From Candidatus Latescibacterota bacterium (GTDB taxonomy: Bacteria; Krumholzibacteriota; Krumholzibacteriia; Krumholzibacteriales; WJIX01): a stretch of DNA of 16,438 nt. Location: the NCBI GenBank assembly GCA_030643145.1, contig DAOWMJ010000016.1, positions 1 through 16,438 of the forward strand, read 5' to 3'. The notes under the pieces are model-generated. The model ran no database searches. It was not told where the DNA came from and saw nothing but the letters and a program-made list of their open reading frames with translations. Numbering within the stretch: the stretch's first letter is position 1; every line of letters starts with the position of its first letter. Shown here in pieces: positions 1 to 6,144 of this stretch. The translations under genes were made by a program, and so were the position numbers.

Positions 1-7
1 AACCTCC
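1..7 (-). promoter_or_regulatory. SD site for a gene beyond the left edge (frr expected)
   Basis: On the minus strand, GGAGGTT follows the pyrH TAA stop directly. It looks like the ribosome binding site of the next gene, which lies outside the window. In many bacteria pyrH is followed by frr (ribosome recycling factor), so frr is the likely neighbour. That identity is inferred from gene order, not seen. Confidence 0.45.
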
Positions 8-721
8 TTATTCTACAATTGTTCCTAGAATTTTACCTTCCAACACCTTTTTCAAATTACCATTTCGCATGATATTAAACACCCTAATTGGAATTTTGTT
101 CTCTCGGCAGAGAGCAATCGCAGCCGAATCCATAATTCTCAGATTCTTTTCAAGAATATCTGTATAGCTTATCGATTCAATCATTCCGGCATCCTGGTTA
201 ACAACAGGATCAGAATCATAAACGCCATCAACTTTTGTTCCCTTAAGTATGAGGTCAGCTCCGATTTGAGCCGCCCTGAGAGCTGCGGCAGTATCAGTCG
301 TAAAAAAAGGGTTGCCAGTTCCGCCCCCGAGAATCAGAATTTTCCCTTTTTCCAAATATTCAAGAGCTTTTCGCCTTGTAAATAATTCTGCTATCGGTTC
401 TATAGAAAGAGATGTCAGTACTTCAGCCTCAACGGACATTCTTTCAAGAGTATTTTTGAGAACCAGCGCATTAATTACCGTGGCAAGCATTCCCATATCA
501 TCCGCGCTGCACCTGTTCGATTTATCAACACTATAAACCGCTCCTCTTAATATATTACCGCCTCCGACAACAATCGCTATTTGTGTACCGGACTGAGAGA
601 CTTCCTTTAGCTCGGATGCAAATGCTTCTATCCGTTTTGTATCGAAAACTTCGTTTTTGCCGCCAAAAACTTCACCACTTATTTTCAGTAATACTCTTCT
701 GGGACGATCAACATTCTCCAC
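8..721 (-). CDS. pyrH: UMP kinase (uridylate kinase)
   Basis: This cytoplasmic kinase of the amino-acid-kinase fold phosphorylates UMP to UDP with ATP, in pyrimidine nucleotide synthesis. The 237 residues match the usual length. Visible motifs are LLKISGE (about 11-17), the VVGGGN loop (51-56) followed by LRG, DDMGMLATVINAL (74-86), the nucleotide-binding GGGTGNPFFTTD (132-143) and KGTKVDGVY (160-168). The start is GTG, with AGGAGG nine bases upstream. It is the last complete gene of the rplM-rpsI-rpsB-tsf-pyrH series, but a terminator-like hairpin lies between tsf and pyrH, so it may be expressed at a lower level than the ribosomal genes. It is intact, and the assignment is near certain. Confidence 0.97.
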   Translation of the reverse strand: MENVDRPRRVLLKISGEVFGGKNEVFDTKRIEAFASELKEVSQSGTQIAIVVGGGNILRGAVYSVDKSNRCSADDMGMLATVINALVLKNTLERMSVEAEVLTSLSIEPIAELFTRRKALEYLEKGKILILGGGTGNPFFTTDTAAALRAAQIGADLILKGTKVDGVYDSDPVVNQDAGMIESISYTDILEKNLRIMDSAAIALCRENKIPIRVFNIMRNGNLKKVLEGKILGTIVE

Positions 722-738
722 TTCTGCAATCCTCCTTC

Positions 739-775
739 AAAAAAAGCGTAGGAGAAAGCAATTCCCACGCTTTTT
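739..775 (-). terminator. Intrinsic terminator-like hairpin between tsf and pyrH
   Basis: On the minus strand a 9-bp perfect stem (arms 767-775 and 741-749) is extended by one mismatch and 3 more pairs. It has a 9-nt loop and ends in a run of seven T (745 down to 739). The pyrH SD site lies only a few bases beyond. It could terminate most rpsB-tsf transcripts while letting some read through into pyrH. The A-run on the other side means it would also work in the plus direction, but no plus-strand gene is seen. Confidence 0.75.
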
Positions 776-818
776 CAAACAGAATCAAATTGTATTGCTC
801 AAAATACTATTCAGGGTA

Positions 819-1415
819 TTACTCCCCCCCTACTTCAAACCTGACAAAACGCTTAATTTGCATATTTTCACCAAGTTTCCCTATCATGTTCTTCACCAAA
901 TCTCCAATTGTTTCTTTATCATTCTTAACAAATGCTTGTTCCAGCAAACACACTTCATGATAAAACTTTTCAGTCTTTCCTTCAATTATTTTCTCGACAA
1001 CATTCTCGGGTTTGCCTGATTTTAACGCCTGATTTCTCAGGATTTCCCTTTCCTTTTCAATTAGTTCAGGATCAACATCTTCCCTGCGAAGCGCCAGGGG
1101 AGACGTTGCCGCTACATGCATTGCGATATCCTTACCCAAATTCTGAAAATCTTCTGTACGGGCTACAAAGTCCGTTTCACAATTCAATTCAACCATTACA
1201 GCAATCTGCGCGCCAGGATGAACATAGCTGAATATACTTCCCTCACTGACAGATCTTCCTGTACGTTTAGCGGCAGCCGATAAACCCTTCTCACGAAGCA
1301 CCTTAATTGCTTTCTCGATATCCCCATCAGTTTCCTGCAAGGCCTTTTTGCAATCCATCATTCCAGAACCGGTTCTCTGGCGTAATTCTTTTACCTGTTT
1401 AGCATCAATGCTCAT
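819..1415 (-). CDS. tsf: Elongation factor Ts, short form
   Basis: EF-Ts is the nucleotide exchange factor that releases GDP from EF-Tu during translation elongation. The N-terminal UBA-like region carries the family signature LRQRTGSGMMDCKKAL (about 11-26), and the core carries ELNCETDFVAR (about 76-86). At 198 residues it is the short form, similar in size to the Thermus protein (about 196) and much shorter than E. coli EF-Ts (283), so the core has one repeat rather than two. The start is ATG with GGAGG eight bases upstream. It lies 25 bp after rpsB, the standard pairing, and is followed by a terminator-like hairpin. Confidence 0.97.
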   Translation of the reverse strand: MSIDAKQVKELRQRTGSGMMDCKKALQETDGDIEKAIKVLREKGLSAAAKRTGRSVSEGSIFSYVHPGAQIAVMVELNCETDFVARTEDFQNLGKDIAMHVAATSPLALRREDVDPELIEKEREILRNQALKSGKPENVVEKIIEGKTEKFYHEVCLLEQAFVKNDKETIGDLVKNMIGKLGENMQIKRFVRFEVGGE

Positions 1416-1440
1416 TCTAATCCTCCGGATCTATATTAAT

Positions 1441-2310
1441 CTATTTCTTATCTTCCCGTTTTACCCTTTTCTCTACCTTCGAATTCAAAGAAGATTCTGT
1501 TTTAGCGGAACTGGTCTTCTTATCTGATTTTGTTTCATTTTCGATTTTCTTCTGTTTTTCTTCTTTCTTTTGTTTTTCTTCTTTCTTCTGTATTTCTTCT
1601 TTTTTTTCAATAAAATCCTTATTTTTCAGATATCTGCCTCTTCCCTCAATGATAGCGTCTGCAAAAGTCTTGGTGAAAAGCTTGACTGATCTTATGGCAT
1701 CATCGTTCGCAGGAATAGCAATATCCACTTCGTCAGGATCACAATTCGTATCCACCAAAGCTATAATCGGAATATTGAGTAGTTTTGCTTCTTTAACCGC
1801 TATAGATTCCTTTTTTGTATCAAAAACAAGAAGACACGAGGGTACTTTTTTCATTTCCCTTATACCAGATAGAAGCTTTAAGAGTTTTTCTTTCTTTTTG
1901 GTTATATCAAGCTTCTCTTTTTTAGAAAGTTTCTCCCAGTCCCCATCCACTTCCATTGCTTCTATTTCATTGAGTTTATCAGTGCTCTTTCTTATTGTCT
2001 TAAAATTGGTAAGAGTTCCACCAAGCCATCTTTCACAGACATAATACATGCCACATCTTTCGGCATCTTCCTTCACACTTTTCTTTGCTTGTTTCTTTGT
2101 CCCCACAAACACCATATGTTTTCCTTCAGCTGCCAGTGCTACAATCTTGTCATAAGCCTGCTTCAATCTCTCAAGTGTTATCCTTACATCAATTATGTAT
2201 ATTCCGTTTTGTTCTTTATATATATATGGCTTCATTTTGGGATCCCATCGCCTTTTCTGATGTCCAAAATGCACGCCCGCTTCAAACAGATCCTCTATTT
2301 TAATATCCAA
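1441..2310 (-). CDS. rpsB: 30S ribosomal protein S2 with a Lys/Glu-rich C-terminal tail
   Basis: S2 is a small-subunit ribosomal protein. The conserved start of the fold, LFEAGVHFGHQKRRWDPKM (about 8-26), is followed by FVGTKKQA (68-75), ERWLGGTLTN (93-102), and the later LVFDTKKE and IPIIALVDTNCDPDEVDIAIPAND blocks (162-204). Length is 289 residues against about 240 in E. coli. The excess is a tail from about residue 230, almost all K, E, Q, S and T, with a near-repeat of KKEEKQ. The tail is in frame and ends at a normal TAG, so it is probably real. The start is TTG, with GGGAGG five bases upstream and no better ATG. The 107-bp leader after rpsI contains only a weak 5-bp hairpin (TTCCG/CGGAA). 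Confidence 0.96.
   Translation of the reverse strand: MDIKIEDLFEAGVHFGHQKRRWDPKMKPYIYKEQNGIYIIDVRITLERLKQAYDKIVALAAEGKHMVFVGTKKQAKKSVKEDAERCGMYYVCERWLGGTLTNFKTIRKSTDKLNEIEAMEVDGDWEKLSKKEKLDITKKKEKLLKLLSGIREMKKVPSCLLVFDTKKESIAVKEAKLLNIPIIALVDTNCDPDEVDIAIPANDDAIRSVKLFTKTFADAIIEGRGRYLKNKDFIEKKEEIQKKEEKQKKEEKQKKIENETKSDKKTSSAKTESSLNSKVEKRVKREDKK
1546..1590 (-). repeat. rpsB: Short in-frame repeat coding KKEEKQ units in the S2 tail
   Basis: Residues 241-255 of S2 read as nearly two and a half copies of QKKEEK, and the DNA shows matching imperfect 18-bp units (ttcttctttctt-type tracts on the plus strand). It is low-complexity coding sequence that probably grew by slippage, not a mobile or regulatory repeat. 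Confidence 0.6.
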
Positions 2311-2417
2311 CTTTTCCTCCCGATTGGTTTATCCTCCATCCCCCTGTAACACAATCCGATTCCGTAAATTTCCGGAACACCACGGCTCGCGAAAAAGAGA
2401 TGTGTGAAATTTTAAAT

Positions 2418-2810
2418 CTATCTTTTGGAGAACTGGAACTTTTTCCTGGCTCCAGGCTGACCGTATTTTTTACGCTCTTTAATTCTCGAATCTCTGGTCA
2501 GAAAGCCATTTTCCTTGAGTACTTTCCTATGGGACCCTTCATCCAAGAGAATTGCCCTCGCGATACCCAATCTAATAGCGCCAGCCTGCCCCGTTAAGCC
2601 TCCACCATTAACATTAGCCCTAATGTCGTAATGTCCCTCAGTGCCAGTGGCGGCAAACGGCTGATTCACCATAATAATCAAATTTTTCCGTTTCAGATAT
2701 TCATCGATCCCTTTACCGTTAACCTGAAATTTACCGGTACCTTCAGCCAAATATACACGGGCTATCGATTTTTTTCTTCTTCCAATACCACAAAACTCCT
2801 CTTTTGCCAA
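2418..2810 (-). CDS. rpsI: 30S ribosomal protein S9
   Basis: S9 is a small-subunit ribosomal protein whose C-terminal tail reaches the P-site tRNA. The 130 residues fit the family exactly. They contain GIGRRKKSIARVYL (about 8-21), NQPFAATG (about 49-56), a GGGLTGQAGAIRLGIARAI block (about 69-87), and the typical end GARKKFQFSKR, with the last Lys-Arg that contacts tRNA. The start is TTG, preceded by a very strong AAGGAGGTGA site at normal spacing; no ATG lies in a suitable place. It follows rplM by about 54 bp, the universal L13-S9 pair. Confidence 0.97.
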   Translation of the reverse strand: MAKEEFCGIGRRKKSIARVYLAEGTGKFQVNGKGIDEYLKRKNLIIMVNQPFAATGTEGHYDIRANVNGGGLTGQAGAIRLGIARAILLDEGSHRKVLKENGFLTRDSRIKERKKYGQPGARKKFQFSKR

Positions 2811-2864
2811 ATTTTCACCTCCTTATTATGTAAGCAACTACTATTTTTCAGAAAATAATTAAAA

Positions 2865-3296
2865 TTATAACTCAAGTATTTCAGGCTGTTGAGCTTCGTG
2901 AGAATGCTCAGGACCAGAGTAAACTTTGAGTTTCTTCAACAATCTCCTGCCTAATTTATTATGAGGTAACATCCCCTTTACGGCATTTTTCACCGCAAAG
3001 GTTGGATCTTTCTTCATCATCTCTTCAAAACTTGTTTGAGTAAGCCCCCCCATATATCCACTATGTCGCCAGTATTTCTTGTCAATACGTTTGTTCCCTG
3101 AAACATATACCTCTTGTGCATTTACAACGATTACAAAATCACCTGTATCCATATGCGGGGTAAAAATTGGCTTATTTTTTCCTCGAAGCACTGAAGCAAT
3201 TCCGGATGCCATACGTCCAAGAGTCTTTCCGGATGCATCCACAACATACCATTTTTTCTCAATTTCTCCATCACCAACAATTTTTGTCTTCTTCAT
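2865..3296 (-). CDS. rplM: 50S ribosomal protein L13
   Basis: L13 is an early-assembling large-subunit protein. Visible are WYVVDASGKTLGRMAS, PHMDTGDFVIVVNA, KKYWRHSGYMGGL, and GMLPHNKLGRRLLKKLKVY near the end, and the length is 143 residues. I chose ATG at 3296: the residues fit the usual N-terminus and AAGGAG lies just upstream, although the spacing is short (4 nt). The frame stays open 10 codons further, to a GTG at 3326, but that start has no SD site. A good sigma70 promoter about 50 bp upstream makes this the first gene of the ribosomal operon. Confidence 0.96.
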   Translation of the reverse strand: MKKTKIVGDGEIEKKWYVVDASGKTLGRMASGIASVLRGKNKPIFTPHMDTGDFVIVVNAQEVYVSGNKRIDKKYWRHSGYMGGLTQTSFEEMMKKDPTFAVKNAVKGMLPHNKLGRRLLKKLKVYSGPEHSHEAQQPEILEL

Positions 3297-3345
3297 TCCT
3301 CTCCTTACGTGAACATACCTCTCCACCTATATAATCCGAGGTTGA

Positions 3346-3374
3346 AATATATATCGATATCATTGTCTCGTCAA
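3346..3374 (-). promoter_or_regulatory. Sigma70-type promoter for rplM-rpsI-rpsB-tsf(-pyrH)
   Basis: On the minus strand, TTGACG (3374-3369) and TATATT (3351-3346) are separated by exactly 17 bp. The start of transcription would be near 3339, giving a leader of about 40 nt before the rplM ATG. It sits between the end of mtnA and rplM, where a ribosomal operon promoter is expected. Called from sequence only. Confidence 0.7.
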
Positions 3375-3472
3375 GTGACTTTACTCGATTAAAAACTGTC
3401 CCTGAGCAATTATAATCCTCCACAGAACAACCTGTGTTTCCGCTTAATCCGCTAAACATTCTTTTTCCGGTT

Positions 3473-4207
3473 TCAACGCCGGACGAAAGAGGCTATCTTG
3501 TCCCTCCGGGGATTCTCGATCACTCCCCTTTCCGTTATAATTGACGAAATATATTCTGAAGGTGTTACATCGAACGCTGGATTGTAAATATTAACATTTT
3601 CAGGAACCACTCTCCTGCCGCCAAGGTATGAAATTTCATCACCTGAGCGTTGTTCAATATGAATATCATTGCCATTCGCAATATTCATATCAAATGTAGA
3701 AAGAGGAGCTGCTATATAGAAAGGTTTACGATATGCCTTACAGAGAATCGCCAACCCTAGTGTCCCAATCTTATTCGCCACATCTCCGTTTGCCGCTATT
3801 CGGTCAGCGCCTACTATAACAATATCAACTTTACCAGCCGCGAAGAGAGAAGCCGCCGCGTTATCACAAAGAACACTTACCTTAATTCCATTTCTTTTAA
3901 GTTCCCATGATGTAAGTCTGGCTCCCTGAAGAAGAGGACGTGTTTCATCAGCATAGACAGAAAACTCCTTTCCCTCCTTTTTTGCTGTGTACAATACCGC
4001 TAAAGCTGTTCCGTAACCGGCAGTAGCCAATCCTCCGGCATTACAATGAGTCAAAACATTCATTCCATCTTTGATATATCGGGTGCCATTTTCTCCGATC
4101 TTGATTTCCGTTTCCACTTCTTCGGTGTAAATATTGAAAGCCTCACGGGCAATCAGTTCACACAAACGCCTGGGATCTTTCTCTTCGTCGTCAAGCACGG
4201 AAAACAT
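3473..4207 (-). CDS. mtnA: Methylthioribose-1-phosphate isomerase, C-terminal part (gene interrupted)
   Basis: This is the catalytic Rossmann-like half of MtnA, which converts 5-methylthioribose-1-phosphate to methylthioribulose-1-phosphate in methionine salvage. It carries VLTHCNAGGLATAGYGTAL with the expected active-site Cys, YADETRPLLQGARLTSWEL, and IVGADRIAANGDVANKIGT with the expected catalytic Asp. It is in the same frame as the upstream part; only a TAA at 4220-4222 and four codons (T-L-N-R) separate it from that part. The ATG at 4207 has no SD site (upstream is TTTTTTAAACCCTTAACAGA), so independent translation looks weak. Either the gene is newly broken, the stop is a sequence error, or it is read through. 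The family assignment is firm; whether this piece is a working protein is unknown. Confidence 0.8.
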   Translation of the reverse strand: MFSVLDDEEKDPRRLCELIAREAFNIYTEEVETEIKIGENGTRYIKDGMNVLTHCNAGGLATAGYGTALAVLYTAKKEGKEFSVYADETRPLLQGARLTSWELKRNGIKVSVLCDNAAASLFAAGKVDIVIVGADRIAANGDVANKIGTLGLAILCKAYRKPFYIAAPLSTFDMNIANGNDIHIEQRSGDEISYLGGRRVVPENVNIYNPAFDVTPSEYISSIITERGVIENPRRDKIASFVRR

Positions 4208-4219
4208 TCTGTTAAGGGT

Positions 4220-4582
4220 TTAAAAAAGATTTACAGCTGTAGGTCTTGTTGTCTCGAGTCCTTTTTTCGCTTCCAAAAGACAATTTCTTATTTCCTCAAT
4301 AGAAATGCCCGGGAAAGAGAATGAATTCATCCCCTTGCCCCTGTCAAAAATATATTCCGGATTATCGGTCGATTCTGTCCGGAGCATTACATCCAGATGA
4401 AGTAACATGCCGTAGGAAACCGCAATCCCTATAGCTGGAGCCCCCCTTACCCTGAGAGAACTTATCGCCTCGGCGATTTCTTCAAGTGTACAGAGATTCA
4501 AAAATTTTTCATCACCGGGCAACAGGGTCTGATCGATAATTCTGACCATCCCCTTCCTGTAATCGATCGTTTCAATTATCAT
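4220..4582 (-). CDS. mtnA: Methylthioribose-1-phosphate isomerase, N-terminal part ending at an in-frame TAA
   Basis: The 120 residues from ATG 4582 match the N-terminal domain of MtnA: ETIDY, then IIDQTLLPGDE (about 15-25), the family signature RVRGAPAIGIAVSYG (about 44-58), and TRPTAVNLF at the end. In intact homologues this motif runs on as xAxxRM; here the next codon is TAA, and the frame then continues T-L-N-R-M into the C-terminal part. Read together, 3473-4582 would encode 369 positions, a normal MtnA length. The start was chosen at the family N-terminus, with GGAAGG upstream; the frame stays open further up, but only inside yjbQ. It begins 7 bp after yjbQ. This part alone lacks both catalytic residues. 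Confidence 0.8.
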   Translation of the reverse strand: MIIETIDYRKGMVRIIDQTLLPGDEKFLNLCTLEEIAEAISSLRVRGAPAIGIAVSYGMLLHLDVMLRTESTDNPEYIFDRGKGMNSFSFPGISIEEIRNCLLEAKKGLETTRPTAVNLF

Positions 4583-4589
4583 TCTCTGA

Positions 4590-5009
4590 TTACCTTCCAA
4601 TAATATTAATTTTAACACTTCTTTTACGGGGACGGTTATCAAAATCGATAAACACAATCTGCTGCCATTTACCCGTAAGGAGTTGACCATTCGATATTGG
4701 AACCGTTATTGAAGGTCCGACAAGCGCGGCTCTGAGATGAGAAAATCCATTTCCGTCTCCCCAGGTAGCATCATGCTTATATTCAATGTTTGAGGGAATT
4801 ATTTTTTCAAAGAATTCGGGCAAATCCTGCAAAAGCCCGGGTTCAAACTCTATTGTCGTTACCGCAGCGGTGGACCCAGGAACAAAAACAGTTACCTGCC
4901 CTTCCTGAATCTCTCTCTCATCAATAATTCGCGAGATCGTATCGGTAAGGTTAATAATGGTTCCGTCCCCTTCGGTGGAAAAGGTGTGTTCATTATTGTA
5001 AACAACCAC
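4590..5009 (-). CDS. yjbQ: YjbQ family protein (UPF0047; secondary thiamine-phosphate synthase)
   Basis: This small cytoplasmic protein belongs to the YjbQ/UPF0047 family; some members show weak thiamine-phosphate synthase activity, and the true role is unsettled. The 139 residues are the usual length. Family motifs are visible: PGSTAAVTTIEFEPGL (about 44-59), KHDATWGDGNGFSHLRAALVG (about 78-98) with the conserved H79, D80 and H91, and GKWQQIVFIDFDNRPRKR (about 113-130). The start is GTG with GGGAG six bases upstream. It lies between maf and mtnA in a tight same-strand series. Family confidence is very high; the function is taken from the family. Confidence 0.93.
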   Translation of the reverse strand: MVVYNNEHTFSTEGDGTIINLTDTISRIIDEREIQEGQVTVFVPGSTAAVTTIEFEPGLLQDLPEFFEKIIPSNIEYKHDATWGDGNGFSHLRAALVGPSITVPISNGQLLTGKWQQIVFIDFDNRPRKRSVKINIIGR

Positions 5010-5042
5010 TCTAAGCTCCCTTCTTCTAACTTCCAGACGATT

Positions 5043-5636
5043 CTATAACGTTTCCAACTCTTCCAGCATTATAAAAAGAAGTCCAACGGGCAAACCGACA
5101 ACATTAAAATAACAGCCTTCGATTCTTTTTATAAATGGCGCAGCTAACCCCTGAATCGCATATCCACCCGCTTTGTCAAAAGGTTCGTTTGTATTAATAT
5201 ATCCCTGAATTTCTCTAGAGCCAAGCTCCTTGAAATACACCTTTGTTCTCTCAATATCAATCATTCTACGGTTCTGAGGAGCTATAACTGCGATACCCGT
5301 TACAACTTCATGGCATTTGCCGGACAGAAAAGCGAGCATTTCAGCCGCTTCTTTTCGATCGGTTGGTTTTCCAAGTTCTTTATTCCGGCAAATTACTATA
5401 GTGTCAGCCCCAATAATCTTTTTACCCGGGCAGGATTTCCGAACAGCGGCAGCTTTTAATTCAGCCAGAGCTTTCACTTTCTGTATCGGATCATCAATGA
5501 AACACTCATTTTCGTTAACGCCGGACACGATAGTTTCAAATTCAAATCCAAGTTCTTCGAGTATCTTCTTCCGGCGAGGCGATCCGGAAGCCAAAACGAG
5601 ATCTTTCTGAGCGCTTATTGGTAAAAAGGGGTTCAT
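5043..5636 (-). CDS. maf: Maf family nucleoside triphosphate pyrophosphatase
   Basis: Maf/YhdE proteins hydrolyse dTTP, UTP and some modified nucleotides to the monophosphate, a house-cleaning role. The 197 residues show LASGSPRRKKILEELG (15-30), the GADTIV active-site block with Asp at 78, GKPTDRKEAAEML (89-101), SGKCHEVVTG (105-114), and EPFDKAGGYAIQGLAAPFI (151-169) followed by GCYFNVVGLPV. The start is an ATG only 8 bp after the dtd stop with no clear SD site, which suggests coupled translation. It is intact. Exact substrate preference (dTTP/UTP against other forms) cannot be read with confidence. Confidence 0.95.
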   Translation of the reverse strand: MNPFLPISAQKDLVLASGSPRRKKILEELGFEFETIVSGVNENECFIDDPIQKVKALAELKAAAVRKSCPGKKIIGADTIVICRNKELGKPTDRKEAAEMLAFLSGKCHEVVTGIAVIAPQNRRMIDIERTKVYFKELGSREIQGYINTNEPFDKAGGYAIQGLAAPFIKRIEGCYFNVVGLPVGLLFIMLEELETL

Positions 5637-5644
5637 AAATTATT

Positions 5645-6097
5645 TTAAGAAACGTTCGGATCTCTGTTAATAATAAGGGTTACCGGACCTTCATTTACAA
5701 GTTTTACTTTCATCTTTGCGCCAAAAACACCCTCAGAAATACGTGAATAGTGGCTACTTAGAATATCAATAAATTTTCTGTACAACTCTTGAGCTTCAGA
5801 GGAGGGAGCGCTGTCCGTGTATGCCGGCCTTCTTCCTTTATTGCAATCTCCATATAGTGTGAATTGTGAAACTACAAGAAGAGCGCCTTCCTCATCGAGT
5901 ACCGATCGGTTCATCTTCCCTTCTTCATCCTCAAATATTCTGAGTTGAAGACATTTCCTGGCTACCCAGTCAAGATTTTCAGAAGAATCTCCCTTTCTGA
6001 AAGCAACAAGAACAAGAATGCCTTTATCTATAGAAGCAGCCATAACCCCACCCACTTCAACACTGGCTTCGGAAACTCTCTGAACTACTGCCCGCAT
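5645..6097 (-). CDS. dtd: D-aminoacyl-tRNA deacylase
   Basis: DTD frees tRNAs wrongly charged with D-amino acids or glycine, protecting translation. The 150 residues are the family length: MRAVVQRVSEASVEV at the start, the SQFTLYGDCNKGRRPAYT block (about 77-94), and GVFGAKMKVKLVNEGPVT (about 123-140) with the Gly-Pro pair (137-138) that forms the cross-subunit Gly-cisPro site. ATG 6097 has GGGAGG five bases upstream. The frame stays open 17 codons further up, into the end of recJ, but that start is not supported by the family. It sits between recJ and maf and is probably cotranscribed with them. Confidence 0.96.
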   Translation of the reverse strand: MRAVVQRVSEASVEVGGVMAASIDKGILVLVAFRKGDSSENLDWVARKCLQLRIFEDEEGKMNRSVLDEEGALLVVSQFTLYGDCNKGRRPAYTDSAPSSEAQELYRKFIDILSSHYSRISEGVFGAKMKVKLVNEGPVTLIINRDPNVS

Positions 6098-6144
6098 TGC
6101 TACCTCCCTATAATATTCCCATTTGAATAGTGCCTCTAATATTA

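Noticed and set aside
2311..2417. A regulatory hairpin in the rpsB leader
   Set aside because: Only a 5-bp TTCCG/CGGAA stem with an 8-nt loop is visible, with no T-run and no likeness to a known S2 site that I can show by eye.
3414..3440. A small hairpin CACAG/CTGTG upstream of rplM
   Set aside because: The stem is 5 bp with no T-run and stands upstream of the promoter; too weak to call a terminator for mtnA.
3271..3459. A 62-codon minus-strand frame before rplM
   Set aside because: It overlaps the rplM promoter and start, has no SD site and no recognisable content.
4200..4235. A programmed frameshift to explain the broken mtnA
   Set aside because: The T6-A3 run looks slippery, but both pieces are already in the same frame, and +1 and -1 shifts each run into stops. 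Only readthrough or a substitution would join them.
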